From JBHHYR01 sp046757585 (GTDB lineage: Bacteria > Desulfobacterota > Binatia > HRBIN30), in assembly GCA_046757585.1 (NCBI GenBank), contig JBHHYR010000187.1, forward strand, positions 1-8,018: 8,018 bases of DNA. Direction: 5' to 3'. The first letter of the stretch is position 1, and each line of letters starts with the position of its first letter. Positions 1 to 4,732 of the stretch are shown one piece after another. Under the pieces are notes generated by a model, which was not told where the DNA came from, ran no database searches, and saw only the letters and a list, made by a program, of their open reading frames with translations. Both the position numbers and the translations under genes were made by a program.

Positions 1-139
1 GTGCTTCCGGGTCGAGCAGGTCGATGCACGCGGCGTCGGGCATGGTCTCGCGGACCCACAGGGACTTACCAGTGCCGCGCGGCCCGAAGAGAAAGAAGCT
101 CCCGACCGGGGGAGTGAAAAATCGAGATATGAATTCCAT
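1..139 (-). CDS. AAA-family (DUF4143-type) P-loop ATPase, N-terminal part only
   Basis: The reverse strand reads from an ATG at 139-137 through 46 codons and leaves the window at the left edge without a stop. Residues 19-26 are GPRGTGKS, a Walker A motif, preceded by the hydrophobic strand GSFFLF. This arrangement of a short N-terminus, an 'FLFGPRGTGKS' P-loop and then a hydrophobic strand (ACIDLLDP, about residues 37-44) is typical of the AAA_14/DUF4143 family. Those proteins pair a P-loop ATPase with a C-terminal PD-(D/E)XK-like domain. Their cellular role is poorly known. No Shine-Dalgarno sequence precedes the ATG. Instead the start codon lies within a perfect inverted repeat (133-159). 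The family call is from the motif and layout. The Walker B and C-terminal domain are outside the window, so the call is good at fold level and moderate at family level. Confidence 0.8.
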   Translation of the reverse strand, partial: MEFISRFFTPPVGSFFLFGPRGTGKSLWVRETMPDAACIDLLDPEA

Positions 140-159
140 TTTGAGACCCAAAATGGAAT
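133..159 (-). promoter_or_regulatory. Perfect inverted repeat over the start codon of the ATPase gene; candidate operator or RNA hairpin
   Basis: ATTCCATTTTG (133-143) and CAAAATGGAAT (149-159) are perfect reverse complements of 11 bp, separated by 5 bases. The ATG of the minus-strand ATPase (139-137) sits in one arm. As DNA this is a dyad of the size bound by a homodimeric repressor. As RNA it would fold into a hairpin hiding the start codon. The flanks are GC-rich while the arms are AT-rich, so the element stands out from background. The function is inferred. The symmetry is directly visible. Confidence 0.55.
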
Positions 160-180
160 CATTTGCCCCAGAAGTCAAAT

Positions 181-267
181 GCCTGTCCCCGCGCAGGCCT
201 GGGGGGGCTGGAATCCGTGCCGGAGTGCGGCTCCGCGCCTCTGTCATTCCCGCGCAGACGCGAATCC
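181..267. repeat. Two degenerate REP-like intergenic repeat copies
   Basis: TGTCATTCCCGCGCAGACGC followed by GAATCC (242-267) resembles the widespread palindromic repeat with consensus roughly GTCATTCCCGCGCAGGCGGGAATCC. A second, more degraded copy with an extra G run lies at 184-216 (TGTCCCCGCGCAGGC ... GGAATCC). Between them CGGAG (221-225) and CTCCG (231-235) form a small perfect hairpin. The copies lie between the nnrU-like gene and the ATPase gene, where such elements usually sit. The consensus is from memory. Confidence 0.5.
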
Positions 268-324
268 ACGGGCGGGGGGGGCCGGCGGCCGCTGTCCTCG
301 CTCAAGCGCCAGGGTACGAAAGCG

Positions 325-1008
325 CTACGCCGGGAACGGCGATGCTCCAAACAGCCATTGGTGGCTGACGAGCACGACGGCGTAGAACAGCAACCCGGCC
401 GCGATGTGGAGCCACCCGAGCTCGCCGAGCTTGAGCGTGTTGCGCCCCTGGATGATTGCCGCAAATGGCACGTTCGAGGTCACCGCCGCGAAGCGATCCC
501 ACTTGTGGCCGAAGGCGCGCTTGCGCTTTGCGTCGATGGACAGCGGTCCGACGAGGGCGAGCAGGAGGAAACCGCCAAACAGAGCGACAGCCGCCGCGTC
601 GCCGTTGATGACCAGATGCGTAAAGGCCCAGATGGCAACGCCCCAGAGGAATGGGTGGCGGGTGATCCGCAGGAGCCCCGTTGCCGGCTCTTGCTGATCG
701 AGCTGGGATTCGCCGCCCACCGCCGTCGGGCTAGGCGTGGCGAGCCCGATGACAACGAACAGGAACGCGACGATCATGAGCAGCAGGGCCGCGGGCCGCA
801 GGGCGTCCACCTGTCCCCAGAGGGCGATGTCGGGGGCATGCCGGTAGGCCTGGATCATCCAGACGATCCCGCCGAGTGACAGCAGGGAGAACAGGCCTTG
901 AAACGCGCGTTCGCCAGTCTTGCTGACAATGGCCGCCCGCAGGCTGGTACCGGAGATGAAGACATGGATGCCGACGAAAAACGCCGCGGCCAACACGAGT
1001 GAAATCAT
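325..1008 (-). CDS. NnrU family integral membrane protein
   Basis: This 227-residue protein starts at the ATG at 1008-1006. GGAGGA at 1019-1014 lies 5 bases upstream, which is why this start is preferred to one 16 codons earlier (1056). It is strongly hydrophobic, with segments near residues 1-20, 33-53, 68-90, 121-135, 137-156 and 201-220, so it is an inner-membrane protein with about six helices. The signature is GLLRITRHPFLWGVAIWAFTH (residues 111-131), with the RHP motif at 117-119 and a further His at 131, followed by NGD. This matches the NnrU family. NnrU was named from nitrite/nitric oxide reductase gene clusters, and its plant and cyanobacterial relative Z-ISO is a heme-dependent 15-cis-zeta-carotene isomerase. 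No denitrification or carotenoid gene is seen nearby, so the substrate is unknown. The family call is firm. The role is not. It stands alone on its strand, and the ATPase gene downstream is separated by 185 bp of repeats. Confidence 0.88.
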   Translation of the reverse strand: MISLVLAAAFFVGIHVFISGTSLRAAIVSKTGERAFQGLFSLLSLGGIVWMIQAYRHAPDIALWGQVDALRPAALLLMIVAFLFVVIGLATPSPTAVGGESQLDQQEPATGLLRITRHPFLWGVAIWAFTHLVINGDAAAVALFGGFLLLALVGPLSIDAKRKRAFGHKWDRFAAVTSNVPFAAIIQGRNTLKLGELGWLHIAAGLLFYAVVLVSHQWLFGASPFPA

Positions 1009-1173
1009 ATCCGTCCTCCGTGCAGCTACTTTGCCGAGTCGGGTGCCGAGGCACAAGTCGGCACGTTACGGAATCGACCAGCGGCATGCAAATCTGCACA
1101 CAAATCGCAAATATGCTCCACACCCCTCACCCGTGCGCTGATTGATGACTCGATAGATAACACGCACCATCGA

Positions 1174-1503
1174 GCCGGTGCTCCGATCGGCGGCGCGCTC
1201 ATGGAAACCGCCGTCGTGACGGAGGTCGTGCGAACCCTCACCCACAGAGGAGCCGAACCACAGGTGTTCTTCTGGCGGACTTCAACAGGCGTAGAGGTCG
1301 ATCTGGTGGTTGATACCCGACGGGAGCTCGTGCCAATCGAAGCGAAGCTCTCTGCGACACCGAACCGGGGTATGGCGAAAGGCATCGAGGAGTTTTCTGC
1401 GGCTCTCGGGCAGCGTGTCGCCAAGGGATACGTCGTACATCCCGGCGACACGAAGCTGCCATTGGGCCCCGCTGCGGTCGCATGGCCTCTGGGCGCATTC
1501 TGA
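1174..1503 (+). pseudogene. Remnant of a DUF4143 ATPase: C-terminal nuclease-like domain only
   Basis: The frame reads AGAPIGGALMETAVVTEVVR, then FFWRTSTGVEVDLVV (from about codon 24 after the ATG at 1201), then LVPIEAKLS, and ends with TGA at 1501-1503. These are hallmarks of the C-terminal half of DUF4143 proteins: 'GALFET.VVSE', 'WR...G.EVDLV' and 'PIE.K', which give the acidic and Lys residues of a PD-(D/E)XK-like fold. Recognisable similarity begins near 1174, before the only ATG (1201), and that ATG has no ribosome binding site. The P-loop ATPase part that should precede it is missing. Upstream the frame stays open but reads unrelated sequence. It is therefore most likely a truncated relic. 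It belongs to the same family as the ATPase at the left edge but lies on the opposite strand. Expression as a free 100-residue domain cannot be excluded. Confidence 0.75.
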
Positions 1504-1560
1504 GCTACGTACGGCGGCTGACCCCTTCCTCGACGCCATCACTACGCACTGCTTTTCACA

Positions 1561-1576
1561 AATACGATGACGTATT
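1561..1576. repeat. Short perfect hairpin between gene remnant and palindromic element
   Basis: AATACG (1561-1566) and CGTATT (1571-1576) are perfect reverse complements with an ATGA loop. There is no following T tract, so it is not a convincing terminator. It may be an end or a neighbour of the larger palindromic element that begins 10 bases later. Confidence 0.3.
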
Positions 1577-1586
1577 CCGCGAGGTT

Positions 1587-1673
1587 CCCCCCTCCTTTCG
1601 AAGGAGGGGGTCAGGGGGAGGTAGCAGTGCGCCGGTCGCGACCTCCCCCTTGCCCCTCCTTGGCAAGGAGAGG
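1587..1673. repeat. Compound palindromic repeat element forming three hairpins (non-coding MITE-like)
   Basis: Three nested or adjacent dyads are visible. CCCCCTCCTT (1588-1597) pairs perfectly with AAGGAGGGGG (1601-1610) across a TCG loop. AGGGGGAGGT (1613-1622) pairs perfectly with ACCTCCCCCT (1641-1650) across an 18-base loop. CTCCTT (1656-1661) pairs with AAGGAG (1665-1670) across GGC, with the flanking CCC/AGG continuing imperfectly. The left and right thirds are also inverted copies of each other, so the whole unit is an imperfect palindrome of about 87 bp. Elements with 'CCTCCTT..AAGGAGGGGG..AGGGGGAGGT' architecture are scattered between genes in many GC-rich genomes. Translations through it are spurious. 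Confidence 0.8.
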
Positions 1674-1965
1674 ACAATCTCACGCCTCGCACTGCTTGAC
1701 ATTCGCGCTGTCCGTCTTGCCGACTCAGATTCAATCAGGCATTCATTGTGTATGAACGCAAGAGAGCCAAGTCGAGTGACCAACGGCCAAGGTTCTTACG
1801 ACATATGCAATCCTGACGGTGGTGCAAACGATCAAGAAAAAAACTTTCGCTGCTACAACGAGGCGCCCGACGTGGAACGTTTCCACAAAGGCTGTCCCTG
1901 TGATGAGGCACTTTGGCGCTGCCTGGGGCGGAAGGGCACGCCGGCCAGGTATGGGAGGGCATGCA
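1674..1965. other. Leader region of the lipoprotein gene with no gene recognised
   Basis: Open frames here are short, cross the palindromic element or merge into the lipoprotein frame, and none has a recognisable product. A TTGACA hexamer at 1696-1701 has no acceptable -10 at the usual spacing, so I do not call a promoter. TTCAT...ATGAA (near 1742-1756) is a weak 5-bp dyad. The promoter of the downstream gene pair presumably lies here but cannot be fixed by eye. Confidence 0.4.
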
Positions 1966-2931
1966 ATGAGACGAATCGTTGACGTTCCGCGCGCGGTCTT
2001 TCTGGGCCTCCTCGCGGTCGTTGCCTTGGGCTGCGGGGCGGTTGAGGTCAGGCCGTTCGAGGAATTCGCCAAGGCTGTAGGCGAGGTCCGCCAAGGGGCT
2101 GATGATGCGCTAAAGCACAACGCTGAACAGGCACGCGCCCGCGTCGTTAGTGAACTGGTGCAGGACAGTGTCGCGGCGCCACGGGAAGTAGCAGTAAAGT
2201 ACACCCTCCGGCAGCGGCAGGCGGATCCGCTCGAGATTGCCCACGAAGGCCTACCGCTGTTTTTCGAAGCGCGCTGGTTCCGCGAGGGCGTCTACGGGCT
2301 CAACACATCCATCGTCGACTATGCGGCGCTTCTCCATGAGCTGGCGAAACCGGAGCTCCTCCCCCAAGAGAAGTTCGACAAGCTTGCCAAGCAACTCAAC
2401 GCCAACTTGCGCGATGCTGCGAAGGCCCTGCCGGCGCAGAAACCGATTGATCCGCACAAGATCGGGCTTTTTGCCACGGCGGCTTCGGGGGTTACGCAGT
2501 CCGCCATCGAATGGCGGCGGCGCAGGCATCTCCAGAGGGCGATCCGCGACAACCAAGGTGCGATCGACGCGGTTGCGCTCCTCGGCCGAGACGCGGTCAA
2601 CCTGGCGGCGACACAGCTCTGGCAAGAATACGGTCTGAGAAACCAGCCGCTCCTGGTAGTCCTTGTCACGCCCCGCTCAAGCGCGTCCGCACGCAAGGCT
2701 GCCGCCAAGAAACTGATTAAACTCAACGAGGAGCAGATGAAGAGGATCCAGACTTTGCGCACGCTCGACGAGAGCTATGCGGCGCTGCCAGCCGCTCACC
2801 GTGAGCTCGCGACCGCGCTCAACAATCCGAAGCTCGGGCTGGAGTCTATCCGTAACCTCTACGACACCGGAACTCGGCTTCACCAGCTCTACGAGGAGCT
2901 CGCCCCCGAGCGGCGGCGGAAAAACCCGTGA
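1966..2931 (+). CDS. Predicted lipoprotein of unknown function, helix-rich
   Basis: The protein has 321 residues. Of several in-frame ATGs, 1966 is chosen because GGGAGGG (1953-1959) lies 6 bases upstream and because the protein then begins with a proper signal: MRR, a hydrophobic core (residues 10-22) and the lipobox-like ALGC with Cys23 as the lipidation site. The mature part has no other recognised motif. It is rich in Ala, Leu, Arg, Lys and Glu and looks mostly alpha-helical, with a hydrophobic stretch PLLVVLVTP (228-236), a basic patch WRRRRH (183-188) and a charged helical tail (about 245-320). Residue 24 onward lacks Asp at +2 (it is Gly), consistent with outer-membrane sorting if the host follows the E. 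coli rule. The next gene starts 15 bases after its stop, so the two are probably co-transcribed. I do not recognise a family. A coiled-coil envelope protein is only a structural guess. Confidence 0.72.
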   Translation: MRRIVDVPRAVFLGLLAVVALGCGAVEVRPFEEFAKAVGEVRQGADDALKHNAEQARARVVSELVQDSVAAPREVAVKYTLRQRQADPLEIAHEGLPLFFEARWFREGVYGLNTSIVDYAALLHELAKPELLPQEKFDKLAKQLNANLRDAAKALPAQKPIDPHKIGLFATAASGVTQSAIEWRRRRHLQRAIRDNQGAIDAVALLGRDAVNLAATQLWQEYGLRNQPLLVVLVTPRSSASARKAAAKKLIKLNEEQMKRIQTLRTLDESYAALPAAHRELATALNNPKLGLESIRNLYDTGTRLHQLYEELAPERRRKNP

Positions 2932-2946
2932 TGATGGAGGAAGACA

Positions 2947-3309
2947 ATGCCGCGCAGCCAGCCCGACAAACGGCAGTTCATCAATCAGCTGATCGCCTCT
3001 CGGAACAAGGGGAACGTGCTGGAGCTTGAACTCATCATCCAGGGGAAGAAGAAAGAGGCGGCGAAGGTGCACAAGGCGACCCGGAAACTGTCGCGAAGAA
3101 TCGACGACATGATCGCGGCGGCAATGCGAACGTGGCGACTCCAAGCAAGTGTCTTCGTGAACGACATGCAGAAGAGGAATGCGGCCCTCCAAGCCAAGAT
3201 CCGCGACGTCAAGAACAAGATCAAGATCGCTGAGAACGTGGTGAAGGCTGTGGGGGTTCTCGACGAGGCAGCGGCGCTCGCCGCAAAAGCCGTCGGCAAG
3301 GGGAAGTGA
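2947..3309 (+). CDS. Small basic helical (coiled-coil-like) protein of unknown function
   Basis: The protein has 120 residues, with ATG at 2947 preceded by GGAGGA (2936-2941) at 5-base spacing. It has no signal peptide, no Cys and no obvious transmembrane segment, so it should be cytoplasmic. It is strongly basic, with clusters KGKKKEAAK (about 32-40) and RKLSRR (46-51). It has heptad-like helices around residues 22-60 and 68-105 (LQAKIRDVKNKIKIAENVVK), and a Lys-rich end AVGKGK. It sits 15 bases behind the lipoprotein gene with a strong ribosome binding site, which suggests a two-gene operon whose products act together. A membrane lipoprotein and a cytoplasmic basic protein would normally be in different compartments, so direct contact is not assured. 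No family recognised. Confidence 0.68.
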   Translation: MPRSQPDKRQFINQLIASRNKGNVLELELIIQGKKKEAAKVHKATRKLSRRIDDMIAAAMRTWRLQASVFVNDMQKRNAALQAKIRDVKNKIKIAENVVKAVGVLDEAAALAAKAVGKGK

Positions 3310-3488
3310 CCGTGCCTCATTGACAGGCAACTGAGTGACGTGCCCGGCATCGGGCGGGGGATGCTGCGAGCAACACGTTAGACGCCCCAGGGGTGCTACA
3401 CGACATCGCCGCGGGGGAAATTGGAGGCCGACCGTCAACGGGCAACGCGCAATCGGCTCCAGCAGACCAAGCGCCTCGGGCCGGCACC

Positions 3489-3517
3489 TCGAAAACGGCC
3501 AGTCGGGCAGGTATGAT
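3489..3517 (+). promoter_or_regulatory. Candidate sigma70-type promoter for the DUF433/DUF5615 pair
   Basis: TCGAAA (3489-3494, 4 of 6 matches to TTGACA) and TATGAT (3512-3517, 5 of 6 matches to TATAAT) are separated by exactly 17 bases. Transcription would start near 3523-3525, just upstream of GGAGG (3529-3533) and the ATG at 3547. The remaining space 3310-3488 after the preceding operon holds only a weak GCCCG/CGGGC hairpin (3342-3355) without a T tract and no recognisable gene. Confidence 0.4.
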
Positions 3518-3546
3518 GCGTGGCTGACGGAGGCAGCGGCGCACCC

Positions 3547-3804
3547 ATGAAAGCCAAACGAAAACCGATGGGACGGTTCATTGTGGTCGACAAGCGGATT
3601 TGTCACGGTCAGGCAACGTTCCGTGGCACGCGAATCATGGTAGCCGACGTGTTGGAGCAGGTCGCCAGCAGCATGGCGTGGGAGGGTATCGTTGAAGAGT
3701 GGCGCGGCAAGGTGAGTCAGGAGGCAATTGCTGAGGCCGTTCGCTTGGCTCGCGAAGCGCTCCTGACCCAGACCCCGGACCTCGTGCGGATGACGGGGTC
3801 GTGA
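3547..3804 (+). CDS. DUF433 family protein, antitoxin-like
   Basis: The protein has 85 residues. The core is DKRICHGQATFRGTRIMVADVLEQV (about 15-39), with the characteristic G-x(4)-RGTRI pattern (G21, R26-I30), followed by an alpha-helical EGIVEEW...SQEAIAEAVRLAREAL. This is the DUF433 signature. DUF433 proteins have a winged-helix or helix-turn-helix-like fold and commonly act as the antitoxin encoded just before a PIN-like (DUF5615) toxin. The next gene starts within the stop codon (GTGA overlap, 3801-3804), the usual layout for translational coupling. The start is uncertain: GTG at 3520 would lie before the predicted transcription start, ATG 3547 has GGAGG 13 bases upstream (long spacing), and ATG 3568 has none. 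Such antitoxins usually repress their own promoter, but that is a family inference. Confidence 0.82.
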   Translation: MKAKRKPMGRFIVVDKRICHGQATFRGTRIMVADVLEQVASSMAWEGIVEEWRGKVSQEAIAEAVRLAREALLTQTPDLVRMTGS

Positions 3805-4186
3805 ACGTCCTCGACGAGAACATCGTCGAGAGCCAGCGCCAGTTGCTCCGCAGTTGGCGTATTCGCGTCCGGCAGATCGGTCATGAAGTTGGAAGAGCGG
3901 GGATGCCAGATGAGGAGATCGTTCCGTGTCTCCAGCGCATCCGCCGTGTGACGTTTTTCATCGCGACCTCGGCTTTTACCAAGCCAAGAGCCGATCAGCG
4001 AACTACTGCTTGGTCTGTCTTGCTGTCCGGCAGCACGAAGCCGCCGTGTTTGTGCGCAAGGTCCTGCGCCACCCGGCTCTGAACACCGGCGCCAAGCGCA
4101 TGGGCAAGGTCGTCCGCGCAACACACACGGGCATTCGACTATGGAACCTGTCGACCGACGAGGAAATAGAACTGAGGTGGCTGTAG
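3801..4186 (+). pseudogene. DUF5615-like PIN-fold putative toxin, split by a one-base frameshift
   Basis: The GTG start at 3801 overlaps the antitoxin stop by 4 bp. The first frame gives MNVLDENIVESQRQLLRSWR ... GMPDEEIVPCLQRIRRVTFF (53 residues). Family-like sequence then continues in the -1 frame from 3959: HRDLGFYQAKSRSANYCLV ... RHPALNTGAKRMGKVVRATH ... ELRW, ending at TAG 4184-4186. Joined, the product would be about 128 residues, with D5, D37/E38 and D56 as likely acidic active-site positions of a PIN-like ribonuclease fold (DUF5615/Mut7-C type). The break lies at TTTTTC (3954-3959), consistent with loss of one base in a homopolymer run. Without correction translation shifts out of family and terminates at 4080-4082. 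Possible explanations are a real inactivating mutation, an assembly or sequencing error, or -1 recoding at GTTTTTC. The family call is good. The toxic activity is inferred from family and context. Confidence 0.72.
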
Positions 4187-4732
4187 CCTCCGGAAGTTCC
4201 ATGCCTAACACTTGGGTCAGCGATATGACGCCTTGCCGCGACGAGCCAGGCCCGTTGCCATCCCTACCGGGGCCCTGTCTGCCATCTCGCCGACTTCTTC
4301 GGTGCGATTGTTGCCTCGATGAGTAGCAAACCACTCGGCACTTCGACGAGCTTCTTGCGGGAGATCGTGGCGAGACGTTCTCAGACGTTCCGGATATGTG
4401 CGGGATATACGTTTTTGCCGGAGCAAAACGATCGATGGGACAATGGCTTACGGCAACAGCCGAGGTGGGCATATGCGTTTGTATGCGTATTAGCGAGCGG
4501 CGCGGTGATCATGAGATTCCCCAGTTGGAAGCCAACGAGCCCATCGAACCTCTCGGACCTTTCGGATCAATGCCGCCTTCTTGAGCTCGTGGACCATCGG
4601 TGAGCCGGGAAAAAGCGGATACCAAGGGCAACTGACGGAACCACGCGCCCTTTTCCGCGTCGACGTGCGGGCGCATCACCCGCAAACTTGACCCCGGCAG
4701 CAGCCAGCGCGCATAAATGCGACTGGGCAACC
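4187..4732. other. Long intergenic or degenerate region with short phased repeats and hairpins; no credible gene
   Basis: Open frames on both strands are short, overlap one another and show no recognisable protein. Visible structure: AGACGTTC twice at 10-bp spacing (4373-4380, 4383-4390), then GGATAT twice at 11-bp spacing (4392-4397, 4403-4408), directly followed by a hairpin (4410-4430). ATGCGT also occurs twice (about 4473-4490). GTTGG/CCAAC (4524-4536) and TGCGGG/CCCGCA (4666-4684) are small dyads. The frame of the downstream helicase is open from 4604 to its ATG, but I see no better start codon there. The region may hold the helicase control region, a decayed gene, or both. Confidence 0.45.
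4410..4430 (+). repeat. Stem-loop with T/A-rich stem next to the phased repeats
   Basis: CGTTTTTGC (4410-4418) pairs with GCAAAACG (4423-4430), leaving one bulged T and a CGGA tetraloop. It could act as an RNA hairpin or, as DNA, as a dyad binding site. It is not followed by a T tract, so a simple terminator is unlikely. Confidence 0.35.

Noticed and set aside
163..879. 238-residue plus-strand open frame
   Set aside because: It is antisense to the NnrU-family gene, is rich in Arg, Pro, Glu and Asp as expected of a shadow frame in GC-rich DNA, and runs through the REP-like repeat.
1086..1115. Three CAAAT copies and a partial GCAT...ATGC dyad upstream of the NnrU-family gene
   Set aside because: Spacing is irregular (12 and 7 bases) and the dyad pairs only at its ends, so it is no better than chance in an AT-richer patch.
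1482..1982. 166-residue plus-strand open frame
   Set aside because: It translates straight through the compound palindrome and has no ribosome binding site or family-like sequence.
3342..3355. GCCCG/CGGGC hairpin after the lipoprotein operon as a terminator
   Set aside because: The stem has only 5 bp and is followed by a G run rather than Ts.
2677..3606. 309-residue minus-strand open frame
   Set aside because: It lies antisense across the lipoprotein tail, the whole small protein and the DUF433 start. The plus-strand genes have better start signals and protein-like composition.
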